64,000 nt of DNA from an uncultured SAR86 cluster bacterium (GTDB taxonomy: Bacteria > Pseudomonadota > Gammaproteobacteria > Magnimaribacterales > D2472): contig CACMVA010000002.1 in the NCBI GenBank assembly GCA_902617045.1, positions 36,014 through 100,013 of the forward strand. The letters are read 5' to 3'. This document shows, one piece after another, positions 17,773-25,886 of this stretch. A program made the translations under genes and the position numbers. Within the stretch, counting starts at the first letter, position 1; each line of letters opens with the position of its first letter. The notes beneath the pieces were generated by a model. The model did no database searches, had not been told where the DNA came from, and saw nothing but the letters and a program-made list of their open reading frames with translations.

Positions 17773-17967
17773 CTTTCAATCGATTCCTCAGGGGTCTAAA
17801 GTGAGATTTTCTTTAGCTCCTTGGATTCTTTCTCCTGAATCCTTGGTGGATCTGCAAGCTATTTTTTATCATCGACTCTTGCAAATGCTTTCACCCTTCG
17901 GTCTCTCCGTCTGGCTTCTCTCTAGGTCTTCCGTCTGCAGTTGGTCACTAGTCGGTTGCCATCCGTA
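17746..17967 (-). ncRNA. Predicted structured RNA, cassette copy 1, leader of pyk
   Basis: Transcript of about 220 nt predicted from a consensus promoter (17974-18001) and ending at an intrinsic terminator (17746-17772). Visible structure on the minus strand: a 9-bp stem built from GCATTTGCAAG and CTTGCAGATCC, a hairpin GGATTC/GAATCC with AGGAGAAA in its loop (17823-17842), and CTAAAG/CTTTAG. Seven GGA triplets occur, mostly as ACGGA or AAGGA. A second copy at 22902-23122 is identical through the 3' two-thirds. The only plus-strand frame across it is broken in the other copy, so it is RNA rather than a gene. It could be a cis-acting attenuator of pyk or a CsrB/RsmZ-like sponge RNA. Confidence 0.7.
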
Positions 17968-17973
17968 CTTTTA

Positions 17974-18001
17974 ATATTACTCTTACTAAATTAGATGTCA
18001 A
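17974..18001 (-). promoter_or_regulatory. Sigma-70 promoter of RNA cassette 1
   Basis: A perfect TTGACA (17996-18001), 16-bp spacer and TAATAT (17974-17979) on the minus strand. The predicted start of transcription is near 17967. It is identical in copy 2. Confidence 0.8.
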
Positions 18002-18088
18002 CACTTTTTTTTAAAAAAGTTTAATATTTTTTAATAGCTTAAAAAAGATATTTTTTATTTCAATTATAAGTATAAAATATACTCATAT

Positions 18089-19231
18089 ATGCATGTTTTT
18101 TTACCAAAAACTCCACCAATTCGTAATTACATAACTAAGGCCAGATCGTTATCTAATTTAACTAAAGTTGCTTCTGAACTTCCAAAACTGCTTTTAACCA
18201 ATAAAGTTCAAACAACAATTAATAATTTAAAAAAAGATGAATTCTCTATTGATTCTTTAATTAACAAAAAAAGTGAGAAAGAAATTAATCTAGCAATGGT
18301 GCATTTAAGTTTTATTGCGCATGCGTTCATTTGGGGCGGTCATAAACCTCAAAAAATCCTTCCGGAAGTAATAGCTAAGCCCTGGGTTAAATTAGCTAAT
18401 TATTTACAGAGGCCACCAATTTTAAGCTATGCGAGTTATTGCTTACATAATTGGTACAAAATTAATAAAAGCGAGCCAATATCTCTTAATAATGTTGCTT
18501 TGATTAATAATTTTCTTGGAGGTGTTGATGAGGATTGGTTTGTAACAGTTCATGTATGTATTGAGGATGCTGCCAGTGAAGCAATTAATGCAGCATATAA
18601 ACTTTCTCGATTAGAAGAACATAATAAAGATAATGATTTTTTAAAGCATTTACAAATAATTTCTAAGTCTCTAAAAAAAGTAAACTTTATATTTTCTAAA
18701 ATGCCTGAAAAATGTGATCCTTATGTTTATTATCATAGAGTTAGGCCGTATATATTTGGAACCAAAGATAATCCTGACCTAAAAGAAGGTTTAATATATG
18801 AAAATCAATACAATAATAAGCCTCAATTTTTTAGAGGCGAAACAGGTGCACAAAGCAGTATTATTCCTTTTTTAGATGGAGCTTTAGGTATATATCATAC
18901 TAATGACAATTTAAGACACTATTTAAATGAGATGAGAGATTATATGCCGACAAATCACAGAGAAATGATTGAATATGTTGAAAAAAAATCCTGTGCTAAA
19001 GAAATTATTTCAAGATCAAAAAATCTCATAAAAGCATACAATACCTGTCTTGAAGAAATTAGAAAATTTAGAGCTCAACATTTGGAATATGCAGCTTCAT
19101 ACATACATAAGCAAGCTCAAATCAAAAATCCATTTGGAACTGGCGGATCTACAATTAGAGGGACTGGCGGTACACCATTTATGAAATACTTAAAAAAGCA
19201 CAGAGACGAAACACAAAAACAAAAAGTCTAA
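18089..19231 (+). CDS. Indoleamine 2,3-dioxygenase-like heme protein
   Basis: 380-residue all-helical heme dioxygenase, expected to open the indole ring of tryptophan to N-formylkynurenine in the cytoplasm. IDO-family motifs: FRGETGAQSSIIPFLDGALG (249-267 region), EMRDYMPTNHREMIEYVE (281-298), QHLEYAASYI with the likely proximal heme ligand His331, and the C-terminal IRGTGGTPFMKYLKKHRDET. The length fits bacterial IDO members. It is divergent from RNA cassette 1 and convergent with the DUF1330 gene, with overlapping stops. No other kynurenine gene is clearly present, although a flavin monooxygenase lies 2.5 kb away. Confidence 0.88.
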   Translation: MHVFLPKTPPIRNYITKARSLSNLTKVASELPKLLLTNKVQTTINNLKKDEFSIDSLINKKSEKEINLAMVHLSFIAHAFIWGGHKPQKILPEVIAKPWVKLANYLQRPPILSYASYCLHNWYKINKSEPISLNNVALINNFLGGVDEDWFVTVHVCIEDAASEAINAAYKLSRLEEHNKDNDFLKHLQIISKSLKKVNFIFSKMPEKCDPYVYYHRVRPYIFGTKDNPDLKEGLIYENQYNNKPQFFRGETGAQSSIIPFLDGALGIYHTNDNLRHYLNEMRDYMPTNHREMIEYVEKKSCAKEIISRSKNLIKAYNTCLEEIRKFRAQHLEYAASYIHKQAQIKNPFGTGGSTIRGTGGTPFMKYLKKHRDETQKQKV

Positions 19232-19515
19232 GCTCCTTCTACAACTGCAAATAGCCTATTTGCAGATTGCTTAACATGCCTCAAAGCATCCTGATATTCT
19301 GGGGAATTGTAAGATTTAAGGGCATCATTATATGAATTAAATTGGACTATAACCGTTCTTTCATAACCAGAATTTTCAAACTCCTTTTGCTTGCCACCTC
19401 TTACTAAAAATTTTCCATTAAATGATTCAACAACTTTTGTGGCTTTTTTTATATATTTTAAATATTCTTCTTGATTATTAACATTTGCTCTTACAATCCA
19501 ATAACCTTTATTCAT
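19228..19515 (-). CDS. DUF1330 family protein
   Basis: 95-residue protein of the DUF1330 group (dimeric alpha/beta barrel, ABM-like fold): GYWIVRANVNNQEEYLKY, FLVRGGK, RTVIVQFNSYNDALKSYNS, then SPEYQDALRHV. Biochemical function is unknown for the family. It starts 1 bp after the malate synthase stop codon, so it is translated from the same mRNA. Its own stop overlaps that of the convergent IDO-like gene. Confidence 0.88.
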   Translation of the reverse strand: MNKGYWIVRANVNNQEEYLKYIKKATKVVESFNGKFLVRGGKQKEFENSGYERTVIVQFNSYNDALKSYNSPEYQDALRHVKQSANRLFAVVEGA

Positions 19516-19516
19516 G

Positions 19517-21709
19517 TTATTTTCTTCTTAATCTCATTTCATGAAGTATTGGTTCAGTATAGCCGCTTGGTTGGTATCTCCCTTTAATAGCAAGTTCGCA
19601 TGCTGCTTTGAATGCAATGCTATCGAATGAAGGAGACATTTTACGATAATTAACATCGTCTTTATTTTGACTATCAACAACTTTTGCCATTTTTTTCATT
19701 ATTTCAACAATCTCAACTTCTGAGCATAGTCCATGGTGTAACCAATTTGATATGTGTTGACTTGAAATTCTACATGTAGCCCTATCCTCCATTAAGCCTA
19801 CATTATTTATATCAGGAACTTTTGAACATCCAATACCTTGGTCTACCCATCGCACAACATAACCCAAGATCCCTTGAGCATTATTTTCAAGTTCTGCTGT
19901 AATTTCTTCATCTGTTGGCAATTCATTTTTTTTCATAAATGGAATCAAAAGTAAATCATCTAGTTTTGCTTTTTCTCTTTTTATGATTTTATCTTGTTCA
20001 TCTTGAACTGATATTTGGTGATAATGCATTGCATGGATTGTTGCAGCTGTTGGAGAAGGTACCCATGCACAGTTAGCTCCTGCTTTAGGATGAACTGTTT
20101 TAGTTTTATACATATCCAACATTTCGTCTGGCATTGGCCACATTCCTTTACCAATTTGAGCATTACCTTTAAATCCTGTCTCCAAGCCAATATCAACATT
20201 CCAATTCTCATATGCATTAATCCATTTTTGCATTTTCATATCTGCTTTTGTAACCATTGGTCCAGCTTCCATACTTGTATGAATTTCATCGCCTGTTCTA
20301 TCAAGAAATCCTGTATTAATAAAAATGACTCTATGTTTTGCAATTTCTATACATTCTTTTAGATTAACTGTTGTTCTTCTCTCCTCATCCATTATTCCTA
20401 ATTTGACAGTGTTTTCAGGCAAATCAAATATTTTTTCAATTTCAGAAAATAGATCACAAGTAAACTGAACTTCTTCTGGTCCATGCATTTTTGGTTTTAC
20501 AATATAAATACTTTTTGTCTTAGAGTTTTTATAAATTCCATTACCAATAATGTCATGAATAGCAATACATATAGTAAAGAATGCATCCATAATTCCTTCA
20601 GGAACTTCATTATTTTTCTTATCTTTGATTGCTGGATTTGTCATCAAATGGCCAACATTTCTTACCAGCATAAGGCTTCTTCCTGGAAGCAGGATCATTT
20701 TTCCATTTTTTAGTAAATATTTTCTATCAGGATTAAGTTCTCTTGTAATAAACTTACCACTTTTATCAAAAGATCTTTTTAAATTTCCTTTCATTAAGCC
20801 TAGCCAGTTTCTGTAAACAATAATTTTATCTTCTGCATCAACAGCTGCTACAGAGTCCTCACAATCCTGAATTGTAGTAACAGCAGATTCCATTAATATA
20901 TCTTTTATGCCTGCCTTATCTTCTTGACCTATAGGATGCGACCTATCAATTTGTATTTCAAAATGAAGGTTATTATTTTTAAATAGAAGTCCATATGCGC
21001 CCTCACCCTCATCTTTATAACCTACATATTGATCAATATCCTTTAAATTTACTTTTTTTCCATCCTCCAATTTCATTGATAGCTCACCATCAATAAATTG
21101 GAACTGGATAACCTGATCATATGAGCCTGATTGCATTGGTATTGTTTCATCAAGAAATTTTTTAGCAAATTCTATTACTTTGCCTCCTCTTATTGGGTTA
21201 TAACCTCCCTCTCTTGTTGCACCATCCTCATCAGAAATTATATTTGTTCCATATAAAGAATCATAAAGACTTCCCCATCTTGCATTGGCTGCATTTAAGG
21301 CAAATCTTGCATTCATGACAGGTACAACCAATTGAGGACCAGCAATCTTTCTAATTTCTGGATCTACATTCCATGTCTTGATCTTAAAATCACCTGCTCT
21401 TGGTTGTAAATAACCAATATCAGTTAAAAAATTTTTATATTCATCTAAATTAAATTCTTTATTTCTATTTTGAATGTGCCAATCATTAATCTTTTCTTGT
21501 AATTCACTTCTTTTAATTAATAGATTTTTATTTCGACTTGAAAACTTTTCAACAAGATTTTCAAAAGAGCTCCAAAAATAATGAGGTGAAATATTTAGAC
21601 CGGGCAGAACTTCATTCTTTGTAAAATCTTCAAGAGATGATGATATTTTTAAATTAATTTCTTTAGCAGAATGATTAGAGGATTTAAAAAATTTAGAAAA
21701 AAGATTCAT
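19517..21709 (-). CDS. glcB: Malate synthase G
   Basis: 730-residue monomeric malate synthase, condensing glyoxylate with acetyl-CoA to malate. It has the isoform-G length and motifs: [97 protein letters not shown] and [20 protein letters not shown]. It forms an operon with the upstream flavin monooxygenase (45-bp gap) and downstream DUF1330. No isocitrate lyase is in the window, so glyoxylate may come from glycolate, purines or amino acids, or from an aceA elsewhere. Confidence 0.97.
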   Translation of the reverse strand: MNLFSKFFKSSNHSAKEINLKISSSLEDFTKNEVLPGLNISPHYFWSSFENLVEKFSSRNKNLLIKRSELQEKINDWHIQNRNKEFNLDEYKNFLTDIGYLQPRAGDFKIKTWNVDPEIRKIAGPQLVVPVMNARFALNAANARWGSLYDSLYGTNIISDEDGATREGGYNPIRGGKVIEFAKKFLDETIPMQSGSYDQVIQFQFIDGELSMKLEDGKKVNLKDIDQYVGYKDEGEGAYGLLFKNNNLHFEIQIDRSHPIGQEDKAGIKDILMESAVTTIQDCEDSVAAVDAEDKIIVYRNWLGLMKGNLKRSFDKSGKFITRELNPDRKYLLKNGKMILLPGRSLMLVRNVGHLMTNPAIKDKKNNEVPEGIMDAFFTICIAIHDIIGNGIYKNSKTKSIYIVKPKMHGPEEVQFTCDLFSEIEKIFDLPENTVKLGIMDEERRTTVNLKECIEIAKHRVIFINTGFLDRTGDEIHTSMEAGPMVTKADMKMQKWINAYENWNVDIGLETGFKGNAQIGKGMWPMPDEMLDMYKTKTVHPKAGANCAWVPSPTAATIHAMHYHQISVQDEQDKIIKREKAKLDDLLLIPFMKKNELPTDEEITAELENNAQGILGYVVRWVDQGIGCSKVPDINNVGLMEDRATCRISSQHISNWLHHGLCSEVEIVEIMKKMAKVVDSQNKDDVNYRKMSPSFDSIAFKAACELAIKGRYQPSGYTEPILHEMRLRRK

Positions 21710-21754
21710 TTTTGGATTATAACAATTTCAAAAAATATACCAATTATAAATAAT

Positions 21755-22888
21755 TTACTTTTTTAACATTGATGTTACATCATAAGACCATATTTGATTA
21801 GTTCGATACTTAATAACATTTGTATATTTCATTAATATGTTTCTTAAATAAACTAAGAATGGATTACTTAAATGATTTAACTTACCTTGATTCAAAGATT
21901 TGGTATAAATTGACTGTACTCTATTTATTCTGAATTTATTATATTCATTTTGTGCCTTAGGTAAGTCGTTGTTATATTTGCTCAACATATAACCATATGT
22001 ATAGGCATCTTCCAAGGACATACAAGCACCTTGTCCAATGAAAGGAACCATTGGATGAGCAGAATCTCCAAGATAAGAAATATTTTTATCAATTAGAGTC
22101 AATGCATTTGGTCGAATATATACTCCCCATTTATAAACACCATCATTTTTTTTAATAGATTGATATTTATTTAATATTGAATGAGGTACTTCTGTTAATA
22201 AATCACCAAAATCTCCTTCTTGTTTCCAGGATTCTATTTCTTTGTTTTTACTTTTAATAGCTGCAACAAGACTTATCCTTTTTTTATCAATCGGATATGT
22301 AACAACATGAAAATTTGAGCCAAGATGAAAATGAATATTTTCTTGATCGGATTCAAATATTGTTCTCCAGATATAATATCCACTATAAATCGGCTTAACG
22401 GATGAAGTAGATAATATGCTTTGGCAAGTTGATTTTATTCCATCACAGGCAGCGATATGACTCACATCATATGAATTGTTATTAGAAAAAAAAATTTTAT
22501 TTCTGTGTTGATTAATATTTTGCAACTCGTGATTAAAATAAATCTCACCTTTTAAAGATAAATAATTATCTAATAAAACTTTATATAAGTTTTTTCGCGA
22601 TGCGGTCGTAATATCAGTTGAAATATGATTAATTTTATTATTATTATTTGAAAAAAAAATAGCCTTTTTTGGTTGTCTAGAAATATTATTAAAGGCTTCA
22701 AGAACATTAAGATAATCTAGAACCCTTAATCCATTATATGAGATAGATATACCAGCTCCTTGTTCTTTAACATTGTTAGATTTTTCAAAAACAACGCATG
22801 GTATGTTGTTAATGCGTAATATATTTCCAAGTGTGAGTCCGGCTATTCCAGCTCCGATAACTGCAACATGATTAGAATAATTTTTCAT
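21755..22888 (-). CDS. FAD-dependent aromatic-ring monooxygenase
   Basis: 377-residue group A flavoprotein monooxygenase. It shows the N-terminal dinucleotide-binding motif VAVIGAGIAGLTLGN, an Arg-containing RKNLYKVLLDNY and the second FAD motif YLGDSAHPMVPFIGQGACMS. It is most like the salicylate hydroxylase, urate hydroxylase and 6-hydroxynicotinate monooxygenase branch; a kynurenine 3-monooxygenase role is conceivable given the nearby IDO-like gene but is not shown. The ATG at 22888 is chosen: an upstream in-frame TTG lies in the T-run of the RNA-cassette terminator. Only 13 bp separate that terminator from the start, so expression must depend on read-through of the cassette. Confidence 0.85.
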   Translation of the reverse strand: MKNYSNHVAVIGAGIAGLTLGNILRINNIPCVVFEKSNNVKEQGAGISISYNGLRVLDYLNVLEAFNNISRQPKKAIFFSNNNNKINHISTDITTASRKNLYKVLLDNYLSLKGEIYFNHELQNINQHRNKIFFSNNNSYDVSHIAACDGIKSTCQSILSTSSVKPIYSGYYIWRTIFESDQENIHFHLGSNFHVVTYPIDKKRISLVAAIKSKNKEIESWKQEGDFGDLLTEVPHSILNKYQSIKKNDGVYKWGVYIRPNALTLIDKNISYLGDSAHPMVPFIGQGACMSLEDAYTYGYMLSKYNNDLPKAQNEYNKFRINRVQSIYTKSLNQGKLNHLSNPFLVYLRNILMKYTNVIKYRTNQIWSYDVTSMLKK

Positions 22889-22901
22889 ATAAAAATTTTG
22901 C

Positions 22902-22928
22902 AAAAAAAAACAGAGACAAGCTCTGTTT
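22902..22928 (-). terminator. Intrinsic terminator of RNA cassette 2
   Basis: Same ACAGAG/CTCTGT hairpin and nine-T run as in copy 1, ending 13 bp before the monooxygenase start codon. Confidence 0.85.
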
Positions 22929-23122
22929 CTTTCAATCGATTCCTCAGGGGTCTAAAGTGAGATTTTCTTTAGCTCCTTGGATTCTTTCTCCTGAATCCTT
23001 GGTGGATCTGCAAGCTATTTTTTATCATCGACTCTTGCAAATGCTTTCACCCTTCGGTCTCTCCGTCTGGTTTTCCCTCTAACTTCCCGTCTGCAGTTGG
23101 TAGCTAGTCAGTCGCCATCCGT
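22902..23122 (-). ncRNA. Predicted structured RNA, cassette copy 2, leader of the monooxygenase-glcB operon
   Basis: Second copy of the roughly 220-nt RNA with its own consensus promoter and terminator. The 3' two-thirds are identical to copy 1; the 5' third differs at about twenty sites, while the GGA-type motifs are kept (ACGGATGG, GACGGGAAG, AGAGGGAAA, GACGGAGAG, then four more in the shared part). It lies immediately before a gene with no room for a promoter of its own, the best argument for a cis-regulatory role (attenuator or riboswitch) over a purely trans-acting RNA. No known riboswitch consensus was matched confidently. Confidence 0.7.
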
Positions 23123-23129
23123 ACTTTTA

Positions 23130-23157
23130 ATATTACTCTTACTAAATTAGATGTCAA
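23130..23157 (-). promoter_or_regulatory. Sigma-70 promoter of RNA cassette 2
   Basis: TTGACA (23152-23157), 16-bp spacer and TAATAT (23130-23135) on the minus strand, the same as copy 1. Transcription would begin near 23122. Confidence 0.8.
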
Positions 23158-23204
23158 CACTTTTTTTACAAAAAAAATAATTTTTTTTCATTTGTCTTAG
23201 AATA

Positions 23205-23232
23205 TAAAAAGGGAGTTATAAAACTCCCTTAA
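23205..23232 (-). terminator. Terminator of the 23250-24785 gene pair
   Basis: Inverted repeat AAGGGAGTT/AACTCCCTT (23209-23217 with 23222-23230), with Ts following on the minus strand. It lies about 20 bp beyond the stop at 23250. Confidence 0.8.
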
Positions 23233-23249
23233 ATTAATGAGAAAATATC

Positions 23250-24029
23250 TTAATCAGATCCTGAATAATATAACCATTCAATTCTGTAAGTTGACTCTGG
23301 GCCACATTTTGAGATAGCTCTAAACTCATCCCAATAACCATTTTCACTCATCATTTCCCTATAAGAAGGAACTGATGAAATTATATCAGCTCTTTTTTTA
23401 GCACTATAGTAATGTCGCATAATCACAAAGTCATAGCCTACATCTGCATCAAAACCTCTATATGGTCTCAAATAATGCTCTCCATAGCCTGCTCTGTTTC
23501 CAAGCTCAATTTCACTTGCCTCAACTCTTGCATTTAGTTCAAGCAATTTTGCCATAGTTCCACCGGTTTTAAATGTGCACTGTCTAAAATCTACAAAATT
23601 AAATCTGTCTCTTTCGTCTTCAGGTACTCTGATGCCTCTTGCACGAACACCCATCATTGATATACTTCTGTCAGTATTAACAGCTTGATCATCAAATTCA
23701 CTATTTTCCTCAGCCCATTTTGGATAATCATTCATGTAAGCGCCCCACTCTTTATACTGATCTTGGCCAGTAGGCCACCAACCATACTCTATGATGTCGT
23801 ATTCAGTTTCTCCAGCCCAGATTGGAACAAAAAGCGCTCTCCCGTATTTTAGATTGTTTTCTTTTAAGAATTCTAAGTACTCCATATTCTGAGCTTTTAC
23901 GTCTTCATATGTTTTACCCTCACTGATATTTCCAAAGAAAAATTCTGCTCTGTAGGTGTATTGCTCAGAGGTCTGAGCAAATACATTTCCTACAGAAAAT
24001 AATAAAAGTGATAAAATTAAAAATCTCAT
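23250..24029 (-). CDS. Unknown exported protein, two-domain repeat family
   Basis: 259-residue protein with a clear signal peptide (MRFLILSLLLFSVGNVFA). Function is unknown. Two halves share a pattern: AEFFFGNISEGKTYEDV near residue 30 and FRQCTFKTGGTMAKLLEL near 155, each followed by a helix, a strand-rich Trp/Tyr segment and an F-W/W-x-Y element. The same pattern recurs in the neighbour at 24033 and in the proteins at 6785 and 39764. A tandem ABM/NIPSNAP-like alpha/beta barrel is a reasonable fold guess. It starts 3 bp after the stop of the upstream paralogue, so the two are co-translated. Confidence 0.75.
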   Translation of the reverse strand: MRFLILSLLLFSVGNVFAQTSEQYTYRAEFFFGNISEGKTYEDVKAQNMEYLEFLKENNLKYGRALFVPIWAGETEYDIIEYGWWPTGQDQYKEWGAYMNDYPKWAEENSEFDDQAVNTDRSISMMGVRARGIRVPEDERDRFNFVDFRQCTFKTGGTMAKLLELNARVEASEIELGNRAGYGEHYLRPYRGFDADVGYDFVIMRHYYSAKKRADIISSVPSYREMMSENGYWDEFRAISKCGPESTYRIEWLYYSGSD

Positions 24030-24032
24030 ATT

Positions 24033-24785
24033 TTAATTTTTTACAGGAACTATACTGTAAGATCGTTCGTTTTCACAAACACCACCAAGGTCCTCAAGAG
24101 CTTTAAGCTCCGGCATCTCTCCTGCTTTTTCAGACCAAAAATTTGTCCAATTTTTTCCATAATCAGATATTGTTGATGTTGTGACTAATTGAACATAGTC
24201 ATAATCCCAATCAGAGCTTGTTCCTGCTCCTGGAAAAATCATTTTTCTTCCAGCTACATCACCAAGTTCTTTTGCTGCTTTTGCATATGCATAATATGCA
24301 TTATAGACGTCTTCTGAGGTAACCCCGTCTCCTAATTTGCAGTCGGTATAAACCGCATAACCAGCTTGACCATCAGGAGTTTCTGAAACTGTTCTTTGCC
24401 ATGTATAAATTGCTTGATTTCCGGACTCAAGAATCGTATTTAACTCAGCTTGAAGTTTCTGACCATTGTTGATCCAATAATCATTGCCACCATAATGTGC
24501 TTCAGGATTTGGACTAATACCAACCCAAACAAAATCATGTGGTAATTCACCAGAATGATAATATGGGACTAACATTGCAGATCTATAATCTTTTAGTGCC
24601 TCACTTTCTTCAGCCCATTTAGTCCACTTTGCAGCCCATTTCATCATATCATCCATATCCTTGCCTTCTTTAAATGAACTAACATAATATTCAGCTACAT
24701 TTGGTTCATAACCTGATGATTCAACATGATCATCTGCTATTACTACAAAACTGAAGAGCAAAGATATACTTAAAAGTAATTTCAT
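24033..24785 (-). CDS. Unknown exported protein, paralogue of its downstream neighbour
   Basis: 250-residue protein with signal peptide MKLLLSISLLFSFVVIA. The mature chain again has two halves, AEYYVSSFKEGKDMDDMMKW and VYTDCKLGDGVTSEDVYNAY, sharing the Cys or small residue, then the Gly about five residues on, then the helix pattern. It is rich in Trp and Tyr. It has a strong Shine-Dalgarno (AGGGAGA) 5-7 bases before the ATG. It lies directly upstream of its paralogue in a two-gene operon. No catalytic motif was recognised; ligand binding or a structural periplasmic role is possible. Confidence 0.75.
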   Translation of the reverse strand: MKLLLSISLLFSFVVIADDHVESSGYEPNVAEYYVSSFKEGKDMDDMMKWAAKWTKWAEESEALKDYRSAMLVPYYHSGELPHDFVWVGISPNPEAHYGGNDYWINNGQKLQAELNTILESGNQAIYTWQRTVSETPDGQAGYAVYTDCKLGDGVTSEDVYNAYYAYAKAAKELGDVAGRKMIFPGAGTSSDWDYDYVQLVTTSTISDYGKNWTNFWSEKAGEMPELKALEDLGGVCENERSYSIVPVKN

Positions 24786-24867
24786 AATTATCTCCCTATT
24801 ATTTAAACACTTCTAATATATCATCAAGATTTAAAATTTTTGTTAAATTTATGTATATTTTTTGGAA

Positions 24868-25815
24868 CTATTCTATTAATCCGTAAATATTGTATCTAGA
24901 TACAAAATCCCAAATCTCAAAAGATGCATTAACATTATATGATTGTGTTGTTGGCCAATCGTGCCCCATTTCTGGATGAAGAATTAATTTAACATTTACA
25001 TTGTTTATACAGTTTATATATGTTTCATACGAAACTAATGAATAATTATCATATTTAATGATTGTGTCTGGATCATCGCCACATGAGTTATAGTTCACCC
25101 AATAATTAATTACATCAGGAATACTTTTTGATCCTGCGTTTCCATCATATGGAACAACAAAGTCTAACAATCCATGAATTTGTAAAATAGGTGTTGGATG
25201 AATTGGATTACAGTCATCATAAGTACCATTTGTCATTGATCCAGTTACTGATGCTATAGCTGCAAATTTACTACTGAGATTACAGGCTAAGTGATATCCC
25301 ATGTAACCGCCATTAGACATTCCAGATGAATATATTCTTGTCTCATCTATTTCAATTTTATCTTTTACCAAACGAATAATTGTATCTACGAAATCGAGGT
25401 CATTTATAGTACTTTTAGATGTCCAACCACCCACATTCCAGTGTGAAGACAAAGTAGCTGTTGTTGCTCCTTGTGGATAAATAACTATAAAATTATTTGA
25501 ATCAGCTAATAGAAAATAATTCGTGTAACTTAAATGCCTCATTGCTGAAGAGCCATAACCATGAAAAGCAAATAAAATTGGAATACTCACATTTGTATTT
25601 AGATTATTTGGAATGTAGATATAATAATATCTATCTAAATTATCATGCTTTAAATCACATCTCTTCATCCCCGTTCTGCTAGTATCAATACATGTTTCAT
25701 TGTATGAATCATCATTATCTGTTTCAGGGGGACTTATACTTTCTAGGTCTGAGGAGCCACCGCCTCCACATGATGACAATATTAAAACTAATAAACCTAA
25801 ATAATAAGTTTTCAC
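24868..25815 (-). CDS. Lipoprotein esterase of the PHB-depolymerase/feruloyl-esterase (CE1, LpqC) type
   Basis: 315-residue surface lipoprotein: MKTYYLGLLVLILSSC followed by GGGGSS, a lipobox with a Gly linker. The alpha/beta-hydrolase domain has LFAFHGYGSS (oxyanion), DLDFVDTIIR, nucleophile elbow YSSGMSNGGYMGYH, ILQIHGLLDFVVPYDG (acid) and EMGHDWP (catalytic His). This pattern is that of LpqC/PHB-depolymerase-like and feruloyl-esterase enzymes, which cut ester links in polyesters or plant and algal polysaccharides outside the cell. It is transcribed alone between two terminators. Confidence 0.85.
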   Translation of the reverse strand: MKTYYLGLLVLILSSCGGGGSSDLESISPPETDNDDSYNETCIDTSRTGMKRCDLKHDNLDRYYYIYIPNNLNTNVSIPILFAFHGYGSSAMRHLSYTNYFLLADSNNFIVIYPQGATTATLSSHWNVGGWTSKSTINDLDFVDTIIRLVKDKIEIDETRIYSSGMSNGGYMGYHLACNLSSKFAAIASVTGSMTNGTYDDCNPIHPTPILQIHGLLDFVVPYDGNAGSKSIPDVINYWVNYNSCGDDPDTIIKYDNYSLVSYETYINCINNVNVKLILHPEMGHDWPTTQSYNVNASFEIWDFVSRYNIYGLIE

Positions 25816-25843
25816 AGGTACATATTAAAGCAGTAAATTTAAT

Positions 25844-25873
25844 AAAAAAAGGGAGCATAAAGCTCCCTCTTTA
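25844..25873 (-). terminator. Terminator of the 25887-26594 gene
   Basis: Hairpin GGGAGC/GCTCCC (25851-25856 with 25862-25867), with seven Ts following on the minus strand. It resembles the GGGAG terminators at 6747 and 23205. Confidence 0.85.
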
Positions 25874-25886
25874 AAATAAAATTTAC

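Larger units (their letters stand above)
17744..18011 (-). repeat. RNA cassette repeat, copy 1 (about 268 bp)
   Basis: Near-identical to 22900-23167. The match begins at the terminator A-run and ends beyond the -35 box. Differences cluster in about 50 bp corresponding to the 5' part of the RNA (about 17909-17960). Promoter, 3' RNA domains and terminator are unchanged. There are no terminal inverted repeats or transposase, so it is not an insertion sequence. Confidence 0.92.
22900..23167 (-). repeat. RNA cassette repeat, copy 2 (about 268 bp)
   Basis: Near-identical to 17744-18011 and in the same orientation, 5.2 kb apart. The flanking DNA is unrelated. See copy 1 for the distribution of differences. 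Confidence 0.92.

Noticed and set aside
17746..17967. Glycine riboswitch, 6S, tmRNA, SRP or RNase P RNA
   Set aside because: A GGAGAGACCGAAGG stretch recalls the glycine aptamer, but the later CTCAGG-AAAAGGAC core is absent. The 5' and 3' ends do not pair as in 6S RNA, and no tmRNA, SRP or RNase P core motif is present.
17729..17974. Plus-strand 81-codon frame across RNA cassette 1
   Set aside because: The equivalent frame in copy 2 has an in-frame TAA (in the changed block CCCTCTAAC), it has no ribosome site and the strand is opposite to the promoter and terminator. The element is RNA.
22889..22903. TTG start of the flavin monooxygenase upstream of 22888
   Set aside because: It would lie in the T-run of the terminator and add only five residues before the ATG that opens the conserved MKNYSNHVAVIGAG.
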